Source: Erwinia pyrifoliae DSM 12163 (GTDB lineage Bacteria > Pseudomonadota > Gammaproteobacteria > Enterobacterales > Enterobacteriaceae). Taken from it: a DNA stretch of 64,000 nt. A program made the position numbers and the translations under genes. Location of the stretch: assembly GCF_000026985.1 (NCBI RefSeq), contig NC_017390.1, positions 2,308,254 to 2,372,253 on the forward strand, read 5' to 3'. Shown here piece by piece: positions 1 through 7,309 of this stretch (positions are counted from its first letter, which is position 1; every line of letters begins with the position of its first letter). The notes beneath the pieces were generated by a model. It was not told the origin of the DNA. It worked only from the letters and a program-made list of their open reading frames with translations, and ran no database searches.

Positions 1-3
1 AGG

Positions 4-22
4 AAGCGTCCCCCCGGGGCGC
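4..22. terminator. GC-rich hairpin upstream of hicB
   Basis: AGCG(T)CCCC and GGGGCGCT pair around a 2-nt loop with one bulged T, followed by a short pyrimidine stretch. It could end a gene whose body lies before position 1. Confidence 0.3.
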
Positions 23-54
23 TCCTTTACGACGAACTCCACGGGGAGATAAAT

Positions 55-468
55 ATGCATTATCCAGCATTTATTGAGATCGACAAAGACGGTACGGCCA
101 GCGGGTGGTTTCCCGATGTAGATGGCTGCATTTTTGCCGGAGACTCCATTGATGATGCCTATGTTGACGCACAAAGCGCCATTGATGCGCACTTTGAAGC
201 GCTGACCGAAAGTGATATGGACATTCCTGCACCTAAAACTATGCAGGACCACATCATGAAAGACGCGGCGCAATACACAGCTGGCCAGTGGGCGCTGGTA
301 TGGGTAAACATGGATAAGTTTGATGGACGGGCAGAGAGAATTAACATCACGCTGCCGCACCGGTTATTACACCAAATTGATGATGTTGTCAGAAACAAAC
401 CAGAGTACAAGAGCCGTAGCGGATTCATTGCCTCTGCTACGCGTAACGAGTTACACAAAGCAGTTTAG
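55..468 (+). CDS. hicB: HicB-family antitoxin
   Basis: A 137-residue protein with the two-part HicB layout. The N-terminal half (about residues 1-60) is a partially degraded RNase H-like fold that starts with the typical pattern of a Tyr-Pro-Ala-Phe strand followed by a Gly-Trp-Phe-Pro-Asp segment. The C-terminal half (about 90-137) resembles a ribbon-helix-helix DNA-binding domain. HicB neutralises the HicA mRNA interferase and represses its own operon. The start has GGGGAG 7 nt upstream. The partner hicA is normally directly upstream and would lie off the left edge; only 54 bases precede the gene and they hold no HicA coding sequence. Toxin-antitoxin pairs are common prophage cargo. Confidence 0.85.
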   Translation: MHYPAFIEIDKDGTASGWFPDVDGCIFAGDSIDDAYVDAQSAIDAHFEALTESDMDIPAPKTMQDHIMKDAAQYTAGQWALVWVNMDKFDGRAERINITLPHRLLHQIDDVVRNKPEYKSRSGFIASATRNELHKAV

Positions 469-522
469 CGGCTCTCCTCCGTCTTCACTTTCCCTACCCC
501 GGTATTTTGCCGGGGTTTTATT

Positions 523-1581
523 TCATCCAATCTCTGCTTTTGTCTGAAAAAAACGCTCTTCTTCCAGCTCAACACCGATCGCGGAACGCCCATGCTTCAG
601 CGCCGCTTTCACAGTAGCGCCCGATCCCATAAAGAAATCAGCCACCACATCACCCGGCCTGCTGCTGCTGGTGATGATATGTTCCATTAGTTCGGCTGGC
701 TTCTCGCATGGGTGCTTGCCGGCATAGCTGGCAACAGGCCTGAAAGTCCACACGTCCGTGTAAGGCACATCAGCGGTAACGCTGAACGGTCGGCGCAAGG
801 CTTCATACTGCTGGCGTAACTCATCGAACTGTTTACGCAGCAGCCTGTAATCCTGCTGCAGGGTTGCGTAGTTTTCTGCCAGTCCTGAATAATCATTATC
901 GAGCGTTGAGTGCAAGCCCTTAGCTTTCGCTATGCTGGCGAAAAGGCGCTGCAGGCTCTCGTACTGCTCACGATTTGGCAATTGCCATTGTGAGCGTGAG
1001 AACCAGTGGCTGCACATCTGCCGCCCTGTTGCCTCGTTAATCTCTTTCGCAGTAACGCCTAAAGATGCACGCGCAGTGATAAAATAATCTGTCAGTGGCG
1101 CGAACACGTCCCCTTTCAGCGCGGCACATTTTGAGGCATACCCGGTCTGTCCTTTGGCAAAACCTTCTGCCCCATAATGCCCGGCAAAGATAATGCGTTC
1201 AGTCGCCGGAAAGAATGCCCTTAGTGATGCTTTATTCTGCCGCAGCCATGCTCCGTGTGGTTTCGCCCAGGTGATGGCGCTAAGCACCTGCATGCGCTGG
1301 CGCACCAGAATTTCGGTATCTGCCGCCAGCTTTGAACCGCAAAACAGATACAGACTACCGCTGGGCTTCAGCACCCGCCAGAACTCTGCCAGGAACTCAT
1401 CAAGCCAGGCCAGATAGTCGGTCACGGTGTCCCACTGCCTGTCCCACGCACAGTTTTTCACGCGGTAGTACGGCGGATCGGTCGCAATCAGATCGACAGA
1501 ATTATCGGGAAGGGTTTTGATGTAAACGAGTGAATCAGCGTTAACTAACTCACAACTGGATAGATAACCAGTGTTTTTCAT
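523..1581 (-). CDS. Beta-class DNA methyltransferase (N4-cytosine/N6-adenine)
   Basis: A 352-residue SAM-dependent DNA methyltransferase. The catalytic motif IV, DPPY, is at residues 35-38, and the SAM-binding motif MGSG at about 318-321, followed by a Gly-Val-Glu-Leu-Glu strand. Catalytic motif first and SAM motif last is the beta-class order, with the target-recognition region between. That middle part (about 150-260) contains a Gln/Leu/Arg-rich stretch that looks like a coiled coil. No restriction endonuclease is adjacent, so this is probably a solitary phage methylase that modifies phage DNA against host restriction. Specificity cannot be read from the sequence. It ends just past the convergent hicB. 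Confidence 0.85.
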   Translation of the reverse strand: MKNTGYLSSCELVNADSLVYIKTLPDNSVDLIATDPPYYRVKNCAWDRQWDTVTDYLAWLDEFLAEFWRVLKPSGSLYLFCGSKLAADTEILVRQRMQVLSAITWAKPHGAWLRQNKASLRAFFPATERIIFAGHYGAEGFAKGQTGYASKCAALKGDVFAPLTDYFITARASLGVTAKEINEATGRQMCSHWFSRSQWQLPNREQYESLQRLFASIAKAKGLHSTLDNDYSGLAENYATLQQDYRLLRKQFDELRQQYEALRRPFSVTADVPYTDVWTFRPVASYAGKHPCEKPAELMEHIITSSSRPGDVVADFFMGSGATVKAALKHGRSAIGVELEEERFFQTKAEIG

Positions 1582-1643
1582 GGATAAGTAAGACCTTTTT
1601 TGATAGGCTCACTTTGCTTTAGCGCTAAAGCGGTGGGCCCCGG

Positions 1644-1707
1644 TTCGCCCGTGACTCTTACAACGGGCGAATGGCTGGTGGATGCTACTAACACCCGCCA
1701 GCCGCCC
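1644..1707. other. Two adjacent stem-loops upstream of the methylase
   Basis: TTCGCCCGT (1644-1652) pairs perfectly with ACGGGCGAA (1663-1671). Directly beside it, GGCTGGTGG pairs with CCGCCAGCC with one wobble. Neither has a clear U-tract. They lie in the leader of the leftward methylase gene. Confidence 0.4.
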
Positions 1708-1729
1708 ATTTCACAGCTAAAATTGCCTG

Positions 1730-1930
1730 TTACAGGCAGCGTTTGTACATTTCCCCGTTAATATCCTCAACCGCCATCCCTGCCATCACAAGCTGAGTCA
1801 GTATCAGCTGGCAGCGCCCCACGCTCATACGCATAAGGTTTGCCAGATATTCAACCGACTTCCAGTGCGTGTTGCTGAGGCAGTAATAAAGAATATTCGC
1901 GCTATATGTCATATCCTGCTGTTTTAACAT
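1730..1930 (-). CDS. Small phage protein, possible winged helix
   Basis: A 66-residue protein, not assigned to a named family. Its middle (about residues 22-55) reads like a winged-helix DNA-binding element: a Trp-Lys-Ser-Val-Glu-Tyr-Leu-Ala-Asn helix, a turn, a second helix, then a short wing. Small proteins of this style are frequent in enterobacterial prophages downstream of Q. The Shine-Dalgarno is weak (GGA about 12 nt upstream), so a start at the Met of residue 7 is possible. It lies just downstream (leftward) of a strong terminator, as a late-operon first gene would. Confidence 0.5.
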   Translation of the reverse strand: MLKQQDMTYSANILYYCLSNTHWKSVEYLANLMRMSVGRCQLILTQLVMAGMAVEDINGEMYKRCL

Positions 1931-2012
1931 GTCTTTTTATCCGTTCCGTGTCTGATGACACACAGATAACTCGTGTTCAATTTAACAGCAACTCATTTAT
2001 CGTTTTCAGAAT

Positions 2013-2035
2013 AAAAAAAAAGCCCCGGCAGGGGC
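2013..2035 (-). terminator. Intrinsic terminator, leftward (tR'-like)
   Basis: On the minus strand GCCCC-TGCC-GGGGC is followed directly by nine T residues, a strong rho-independent terminator. It stands between the Q side of the prophage and leftward genes, so it may be the terminator that Q lets polymerase read through. Confidence 0.7.
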
Positions 2036-2166
2036 CAGGGCTGTGAATTCTTATGATGATAAGCTGTTGTCGTTGTCACCACTCTTAACACGTTACAACA
2101 CTTTTTGCGTAACGCAGTAGAATTATTTACTATCGGACAGACAATATTTCATAAGGAATAGACGCT

Positions 2167-2982
2167 GTGGACAATGGACTTCAGATTGCAATGTCTCCTG
2201 TGCAGCTTGCCGCCGTAATGTCAGACAAATCGGTGACGGAAGCTGAAACGATGAGTAACAGACTGCTGGGCGGTCTTGATTTACTGATGGGCAGCCTCGA
2301 ACTGGCCGGTGCGACGGCTTTATGCCTTGTGCCTGAACCTACAGGGTTTACAAAGGCGATTTGCGTTGTCGGCGGCGTGCATAGTATGGACAGTATCAAT
2401 GCCGCAGCCCAAAGAATGATCGACGGGCATGATACCCGTACAGCAACCTACAGGACGGCAGTGGCCCTTGCCAAACAGTTTGGTGCTGATGATAAGACCG
2501 CCTGGAAAATTGGCCTCACCGTTGATATCGCGGTACCTGTCGGGTTTGCTCTTTCGGTAGGAGCTGCCAGAGTTGCTGCTGTCCGCATCGGGCGTATTCG
2601 GCTAAAACTCCATGAATCATCTACCGGCGCGAAACCCGGTGGCCACACGATTGAGAAACATATAGGCAAATCCAGAGACGAGTTACTTAAACGTCTTGAG
2701 TTGACGCCGGGGTTACGTGGTTCAAGCTCCTTCACTAATATCGACATTGCAGAAAAGGCTATAACTGATGCGATGAGGGCTAACGCCACACGGATAAAAT
2801 TGTGGGGCCATTATCCACAGCGACCTTTAGCGTTTAATCACGTTGCCGGATCTCCAGTTGGAGCATACATTCAAAGGGGGAGCAAAGAATTAGTGCATAC
2901 CTCTAAATTCCGGGTAGTTCTTGAATACAAGCCTTACAACGGCAAGCCCTATTACATACTTACCGCATACCCTACATGGTAA
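2167..2982 (+). CDS. Polymorphic toxin with RNase A-like (CdiA-CT) C-terminal domain
   Basis: A 271-residue protein in two parts. Residues 1 to about 150 are rich in Ala, Gly, Val and Leu with two long hydrophobic stretches (about 35-75 and 115-145), which looks like a membrane or translocation module. From about residue 158 the pattern GGHTIEKHIGKS, then a Ser-Ser-Phe-Thr-Asn segment, a Lys-Leu-Trp-Gly-His strand and a final Tyr-Ile-Leu-Thr-Ala-Tyr-Pro strand matches the bacterial RNase A-like toxin domain found at CdiA C-termini; the first His would be a catalytic residue. The start is GTG with AAGGA about 9 nt upstream; ATG at residue 9 is the alternative. The next gene encodes a CdiI-like immunity protein. 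It is transcribed against the surrounding leftward operon, as independent cargo. How it is delivered is unknown. Confidence 0.8.
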   Translation: MDNGLQIAMSPVQLAAVMSDKSVTEAETMSNRLLGGLDLLMGSLELAGATALCLVPEPTGFTKAICVVGGVHSMDSINAAAQRMIDGHDTRTATYRTAVALAKQFGADDKTAWKIGLTVDIAVPVGFALSVGAARVAAVRIGRIRLKLHESSTGAKPGGHTIEKHIGKSRDELLKRLELTPGLRGSSSFTNIDIAEKAITDAMRANATRIKLWGHYPQRPLAFNHVAGSPVGAYIQRGSKELVHTSKFRVVLEYKPYNGKPYYILTAYPTW

Positions 2983-2987
2983 ATTAA

Positions 2988-3281
2988 ATGGAAAATAATT
3001 ATCCGTTGATAGCTAATCTGATGGATGCCTGGCTTAACCAGGATTACGATTATATATGTGAGTCAGAAACTATTGAGGGCGCTGTAGACTATTACATACG
3101 CAACTCTTCGCCTAAAATTTTGGAAGAATTGCTGCTCGAATTTGAAACGTTCATAACCATACATTCGGACGCTGCCAATGAAACTTTTGAAGAAACCTTT
3201 CACCCAGAAGTGATCATTAATGATGTTGAGGAATTCTTTACCCTCTTCAAAGAGAAGGTTATAGCGTCCGGTAAAATATGA
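2988..3281 (+). CDS. CdiI-like immunity protein
   Basis: A 97-residue acidic protein whose opening, with a Leu-Met-Asp-Ala-Trp-Leu-Asn-Gln-Asp-Tyr-Asp pattern, is typical of contact-dependent growth inhibition immunity proteins. It starts 5 nt after the toxin stop codon, so the two are co-transcribed and probably translationally coupled. The expected role is to bind and block the RNase A-like domain encoded upstream, protecting the lysogen. The gene is noticeably AT-rich, which suggests separate acquisition. A perfect hairpin follows its stop. Confidence 0.8.
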   Translation: MENNYPLIANLMDAWLNQDYDYICESETIEGAVDYYIRNSSPKILEELLLEFETFITIHSDAANETFEETFHPEVIINDVEEFFTLFKEKVIASGKI

Positions 3282-3319
3282 CTGTCAGGCCCACAGAATG
3301 GAGTGGGCCTGACAGTTTA
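3282..3319. terminator. Bidirectional terminator between immunity gene and Q
   Basis: A perfect 13-bp stem (CTGTCAGGCCCAC at 3282-3294, complement at 3303-3315) with an 8-nt loop and TTT on the plus-strand side. It separates two convergent genes. Confidence 0.7.
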
Positions 3320-3688
3320 CCCTTCTACGTCCATCTCCAGACGCAGATCCAGCATCGCCAGGCAGCCCTCAATAAACCCTTCTGCCATCTGAAACTTTAT
3401 CCGGATCATGCCCTCAGACAGCTTCAACTTGCGCCCCAGCGCGCGTTTTGAAATATCTTTAATATAGTGGTCAGACAGCAAAGCGTACTCATCCGGGCGT
3501 TTCTGTTTCAGCCGTCCAACGCATGCATCAACGATCAGCGCATCGTTTTCGGTGCAACTGATACCCGCAGAGTTTTCAGGTAACAGCCCCTTAAACCCGG
3601 CAGCAATGGCAGAATAGCCGACATCATTTTCAATCCGGTGTTTTGACCAGTTGCCCCAGCGCTCCAGTATCAGCTGAATATCACGCAT
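3317..3688 (-). CDS. Phage antitermination protein Q
   Basis: A 123-residue Q antiterminator of the type that opens MRDIQLILERWGNW. The central part has Cys-Thr-Glu-Asn-Asp and a Val-Gly-Arg-Leu-Lys segment. The C-terminal half has a helix-turn-helix-like stretch (Ile-Ser-Lys-Arg-Ala-Leu-Gly-Arg-Lys-Leu-Lys-Leu-Ser-Glu-Gly). Q loads onto polymerase stalled near the late promoter and lets it pass terminators into lysis and structural genes. The start at 3688 fits the family; the longer upstream reading lies inside the preceding gene. It overlaps the stop of the DUF968 gene by 8 nt and is the last gene of the leftward early operon. A second Q gene is at 38928-39296. Confidence 0.85.
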   Translation of the reverse strand: MRDIQLILERWGNWSKHRIENDVGYSAIAAGFKGLLPENSAGISCTENDALIVDACVGRLKQKRPDEYALLSDHYIKDISKRALGRKLKLSEGMIRIKFQMAEGFIEGCLAMLDLRLEMDVEG

Positions 3689-4757
3689 TCTTGTCTCCGC
3701 TATTTTTCTTTCCCGTGGCAATAACGCCGATCGCCAATACCCGGTCGAGGAACCGAAACAGCAGCGCCAGTTGCGTACCATATTTCCTCTCGAAAGCGGC
3801 CACGTCTGCGTGCAGCTCGTTGTGGCAACACCGGCACAGGGGAATGACAAACAGATCGTGGGCTTTCGTGCCGGTTCCACCCATTCCATGACCGATGACG
3901 TGATGCGGGTCGTCAGCAGGGCGGCCGCAGCCCGCGCACGGTTGCGTTTTCACCCAGCGGGTATAGGTCTGATTTTCCCAACGGCGGCGCTTCGGTCTCA
4001 ACATAAATGATTCCGGGCTTTCGGGGTCGACGGCAAGCTTCATAACCGGCTTTTCCGGCACCGGCAGGCTTTCGTGACTTCTTAATGCAGTATGTGCGGA
4101 TTGTGCTTTCGCCAGCACGATGCGGGTGGCCTGTACTGCGGGAACAATGTCACTTTCGCGGGTTACTGACTGTATCACCTCATCCGGCATACGCAGGGCT
4201 TTACGCGCCATCCCTTCCGGCAACGCCGCCACAACATCACAGCGAATGGCCCACCAGCACAGCTCCGGCAACGTCAGTACGTGGCTTTCATCAAATCCCA
4301 GCGACTGCCGCGCCTGGTGAATCACCCACTGGAACACATTGCTGGCGGCTAACCCTTCCAGCGTATCGGTTGACTGCTCTCTGAGCCTGTTGTCACAGCT
4401 CCAGCACAGGCGCACGGCGCCAGGGGGATGGCGAAGCGTGACCCACTCGGGATGGTGATAATCTCCATGCGCCCACTGACAGCCGCCATCCTGGCGTACT
4501 AGCCAGTATTCCAGCCCGTTGAGACCACCCGCAGCCGATATCACCCGCTCATCAGTGAGAAACGGATGAAGTGCCGGATCGTCAGCCAGCGGTTGCAATG
4601 CTGCCGGAACGTGGCCGGACGGCAGGGACTGCAGATGTTCAGGGACATTTTCGATCAGTACCCGCCCCTGTCTGAACAGATTCATCACATCCGCGCCGGG
4701 TCTGAATAACACCACGCCAAGGCGCGGTGCGATTTCCGGAGTTAGCAGCGCTCTCAT
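3681..4757 (-). CDS. DUF968 phage protein with HNH-like zinc site
   Basis: A 358-residue lambdoid early protein. The C-terminal third carries CAGCG, then a HHVIGHGMGG segment and a CRCCHNELH motif, the cysteine/histidine arrangement of DUF968 proteins, which resembles an HNH endonuclease with a structural zinc. The N-terminal two thirds have no recognised motif apart from a Cys-Trp-Ser-Cys-Asp pair. The biochemical role of the family is not established; its usual place next to Q in lambdoid phages, kept here, suggests a recombination or DNA-processing role. The start overlaps the upstream methylase stop (ATGA). Confidence 0.8.
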   Translation of the reverse strand: MRALLTPEIAPRLGVVLFRPGADVMNLFRQGRVLIENVPEHLQSLPSGHVPAALQPLADDPALHPFLTDERVISAAGGLNGLEYWLVRQDGGCQWAHGDYHHPEWVTLRHPPGAVRLCWSCDNRLREQSTDTLEGLAASNVFQWVIHQARQSLGFDESHVLTLPELCWWAIRCDVVAALPEGMARKALRMPDEVIQSVTRESDIVPAVQATRIVLAKAQSAHTALRSHESLPVPEKPVMKLAVDPESPESFMLRPKRRRWENQTYTRWVKTQPCAGCGRPADDPHHVIGHGMGGTGTKAHDLFVIPLCRCCHNELHADVAAFERKYGTQLALLFRFLDRVLAIGVIATGKKNSGDKNA

Positions 4758-5635
4758 GCCACCCCCTGCATACTGCTGACCAGACCACCAGCGACAGTAA
4801 TGATCTCGCTGGTCGGCATACGCTCCAGCCAGAGCTGGTTAATGTGTGCTTTCAGCTTGTTTTGCTGCGCCACTTCGAGAGCGCCAGCACCTTCCACTCG
4901 GGAAAATACAATGCCGACTTCCAGCGGCCAGACCCTTGAATCTGATTCTGGCAACGTTACCGGTGCTGTACGGGTAGGTTTCGGTTCTGGTGCTGCGATC
5001 TGAACCTTTCCGACGGCAAACTGCGCCAGCGCCATAAACGCCCTTCCTTTCGCCTCCAGATCGGAACGCTGGATATAACTGAATCGCTCACCGCGCCAGC
5101 TCTTATCGAAAACGACAACGGCACCCGCAAAAGAAGCGCCGGTAGGCTGCTGTCTGGCGTCAGCAGGCACAAACCATGCAGGAAGGTCGAATCTAATGCG
5201 TCCACGGATAAAGGCAACGTGATCCGCTTCTTCCCGCCACCAGGTTTCACTGGTTGCCGCTTTGATCAGGAAAACATAGCGGCCGCCTTTCTCGCGCATG
5301 GCCAGCGTGTGCTTGAGAATGTGCCTCATACCCGTAATCGCCTGCTTATCAACATACTGAGAGCGGCTGTACGGCGGATTGGCAAACGCCGCGCCCCCGA
5401 GTTCGGCCAGGCGTTCTGACCAGTCCTGAGTCAGAGCGTTATCCTCTGCCGTGTACCATGCCGGGCATTTGGCATTGCTGTCGTCTGCGAACAAATCGAG
5501 TACCAGCGGACCAAACAGCGCGTTAATACCCCAGAACAGCAGATCCGGTGAGCGCCACTGATCGCCAACATCTTTCAGGTAATGCGTGGGCGCTGAGCGC
5601 AGCTTTGCCAGTGATTCACAATAGGCGTTTACCAT
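4754..5635 (-). CDS. Phage DNA N6-adenine methyltransferase
   Basis: A 293-residue protein of the phage N6-adenine methyltransferase family. The catalytic motif NPPYS is at residues 86-90, preceded by a Leu-Asp-Leu-Phe-Ala-Asp-Asp strand that would take part in SAM binding. The first 180 residues hold the family's conserved region; the remaining 110 are a variable tail rich in Pro, Ala and Glu. It transfers a methyl group to adenine in DNA, for protection from restriction or for regulation. It overlaps the upstream PerC-like gene by 7 nt. Confidence 0.85.
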   Translation of the reverse strand: MVNAYCESLAKLRSAPTHYLKDVGDQWRSPDLLFWGINALFGPLVLDLFADDSNAKCPAWYTAEDNALTQDWSERLAELGGAAFANPPYSRSQYVDKQAITGMRHILKHTLAMREKGGRYVFLIKAATSETWWREEADHVAFIRGRIRFDLPAWFVPADARQQPTGASFAGAVVVFDKSWRGERFSYIQRSDLEAKGRAFMALAQFAVGKVQIAAPEPKPTRTAPVTLPESDSRVWPLEVGIVFSRVEGAGALEVAQQNKLKAHINQLWLERMPTSEIITVAGGLVSSMQGVA

Positions 5636-6081
5636 GCGATGAGTTCCCCCACGGCCCGATAACGAGTACAGAAAACGTTGATGCCGGAAGTCTCTGCCAC
5701 ACCGCCCTTTTTACCGTGGCTGATGCAGTATTCCCTTCGGCGGATTGCTTTCTCCCGGGCTTCTTCATCTCTTGTTTCATCCATCGCCAGCAGCCATTCA
5801 CGGGCGGCGCGGTTCCAGAGATGTTTCTTTTCAAGTTCTTCGGCTTTTTCCCGGTGCGCCTCGTAGGCATCGTTTAACCTGCGTTTGTCGCTCTCATCAG
5901 GAAGACGGTAGAAAAAGGGATGAGATTTCAGCGCATAGCGCAAAACCACTTCCTGTGTGTACAGCTCGGTCATCAGCGGCTGAACCATGCGTTTCGGTAT
6001 GCCAGCGCCGTTAGCGATCTGCGTTGACGTGCAGCCCGGGTTCAGGCGGATATATTCAACGGCGTTTTCACGAATATTCAT
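5629..6081 (-). CDS. PerC-like phage regulator with N-terminal winged helix
   Basis: A 150-residue protein. Residues 1-60 form a winged-helix-like module (a Gly-Cys-Thr-Ser-Thr-Gln-Ile-Ala-Asn helix then a Met-Val-Gln-Pro-Leu-Met recognition helix). Residues about 75-125 match the PerC pattern: Ala-Glu-Glu-Leu-Glu-Lys-Lys then Trp-Asn-Arg-Ala-Ala-Arg-Glu-Trp-Leu and a final Arg-Arg-Glu-Tyr-Cys-Ile. PerC proteins are transcription activators in enteropathogenic E. coli, and phage relatives are common in lambdoid early operons. Target genes are unknown here. It is coupled to both neighbours by overlaps. Confidence 0.7.
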   Translation of the reverse strand: MNIRENAVEYIRLNPGCTSTQIANGAGIPKRMVQPLMTELYTQEVVLRYALKSHPFFYRLPDESDKRRLNDAYEAHREKAEELEKKHLWNRAAREWLLAMDETRDEEAREKAIRRREYCISHGKKGGVAETSGINVFCTRYRAVGELIAW

Positions 6082-7130
6082 GCTGGCCTCTGTACGTTTT
6101 CTTCTGACGCTTTCCTGACTGCCTCAGCCCAGATAGATTTCCAGGCGGCGCGGCCCATCACTTCATTCATTCGCCCCAGGCCGGACGCAGCACCTCTGGC
6201 TAACTCTTCAACCCGATTTCTGGGTTTTCCCGGGTTCGCCACCAGGCGGCTGAACGCATCGTCACGCTCTGCGCCGTTAACCCGGGCAACGGTAGGCAGA
6301 TCGTTAGCCCGCTTTTCAATCACGGCGATATAGCACTTCACGGTTATCAAGTAATCGAAGCTCTTTTTTCGCCACGTCTTGCCAGATGCCGCATCAGGCC
6401 GGTTCTCCAGCATCCAGCGGCAGTTTTTGGCAATAAACCGGAGGTAGGCAGCCCAGCGGTTTTGATTAAACTCGAACTTCTTCCAGAGGAAGCGCAGCTT
6501 TCCTCGGCGATCGTCAGTCAGTGCCAGAACCTTTGGCATTTCAGGCAGTATTTCGTGATACGCCGTCAGTACATCGTCGTAATTGATTTTCAGAGAACCT
6601 TCCGACTGCTGCTCGTCGGCTGGCAAAGCCGGTCGACCAACAGTCTTTTTATCTGACGGATCTGTTTTTGGATCTCTTAACGGATCGGGGTCAATGGTTG
6701 ACCCCTCCCCTACCAAATTTTGACCCCCTGAAGTGACGTTATTTGACCCCTCAAAATTTGAGCGGTCAGAATTTGAGGGGTTAATATTTGAGGGGTCAGT
6801 TTTTGATACCCGGCGCTTTTTCTTGCGCGCCGCTTCCGCCGCCTGCTCCAGCTTTTCCACATCCAGCTGATAGGCATTCGATATGTTTCGACCACCAGAA
6901 GTGCGTTCTTTCACAGACAACCAGCCCGCACTCTCAAGCTCTTTGATGGCAGCGCGGACAGTGGTTTTACTTTTGGCTCCCACCTGTTCTCTGATAGTGT
7001 CCACGGCTGGCCAGCTGTAACCTTCGTCATTGCTGTAATCGGCCAGCCGCGCCAGAACCGCTATGCGGGACAGGGTCATACCGGAAGGGCCGCATCCTTC
7101 CCACACCAGACCGTGCAATTTACTGCTCAT
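6078..7130 (-). CDS. Phage replication protein O-like, helix-turn-helix
   Basis: A 350-residue protein. The N-terminal 75 residues are a winged helix typical of phage replication initiators (Met-Thr-Leu-Ser-Arg-Ile-Ala-Val-Leu-Ala-Arg-Leu-Ala-Asp-Tyr, then a Thr-Val-Arg-Ala-Ala-Ile-Lys-Glu-Leu recognition helix). The middle (about 105-175) is a low-complexity linker with the pentapeptide series DPSNI/NPSNS/DRSNF. The C-terminal half is helical and may contact the host or phage helicase loader. The linker DNA carries 15-bp repeats, as lambda O carries the replication origin inside its own gene. No separate P/DnaC-like loader is visible, so the C-terminal part or host proteins may supply this. 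Confidence 0.75.
   Translation of the reverse strand: MSSKLHGLVWEGCGPSGMTLSRIAVLARLADYSNDEGYSWPAVDTIREQVGAKSKTTVRAAIKELESAGWLSVKERTSGGRNISNAYQLDVEKLEQAAEAARKKKRRVSKTDPSNINPSNSDRSNFEGSNNVTSGGQNLVGEGSTIDPDPLRDPKTDPSDKKTVGRPALPADEQQSEGSLKINYDDVLTAYHEILPEMPKVLALTDDRRGKLRFLWKKFEFNQNRWAAYLRFIAKNCRWMLENRPDAASGKTWRKKSFDYLITVKCYIAVIEKRANDLPTVARVNGAERDDAFSRLVANPGKPRNRVEELARGAASGLGRMNEVMGRAAWKSIWAEAVRKASEENVQRPA
6686..6800. other. Iteron cluster, candidate phage replication origin
   Basis: Three direct 15-bp units begin at 6756, 6771 and 6786 (ATTTGAGSGGTYARW). An inverted unit TTTGACCCCTCAAA is at about 6742-6755, and weaker GGGTCAA/TTGACCCC copies lie at 6687-6725. The array sits inside the O-like gene as in lambda. 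The same period encodes a pentapeptide repeat, so part of the signal could be protein-level. Confidence 0.5.
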
Positions 7131-7309
7131 AGAACCCTCTCAAACTTCTTTTTCCATTCCCGGCGTGGGCAAACGCAGTCATGCTCATAGTCAGGACGCC
7201 GGTAGATAATGCGCTGGTTGACGGTATCAATGCCGATGGTTTCAACGATAACGCCACGGCGGTCGCGGTAACGACAGCGCCACGGTTGAATAAATTCCTG
7301 TTCAATCAC
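7127..7309 (-). CDS. DUF4222 phage protein
   Basis: A 60-residue basic protein of the DUF4222 family: a Tyr-Arg-Asp-Arg-Arg-Gly-Val-Ile-Val strand, a Gly-Ile-Asp segment, then Arg-Ile-Ile-Tyr-Arg-Arg and Tyr-Glu-His-Asp-Cys-Val. Small DUF4222 proteins are regular members of lambdoid early operons and have no established function. It shares ATGA overlaps with both neighbours, so it is read from the same leftward transcript. Confidence 0.75.
   Translation of the reverse strand: MIEQEFIQPWRCRYRDRRGVIVETIGIDTVNQRIIYRRPDYEHDCVCPRREWKKKFERVL

Noticed and set aside
2036..2166. Late promoter pR' on the minus strand
   Set aside because: I looked for paired -35/-10 hexamers upstream of the T9 terminator and found no combination with acceptable spacing.
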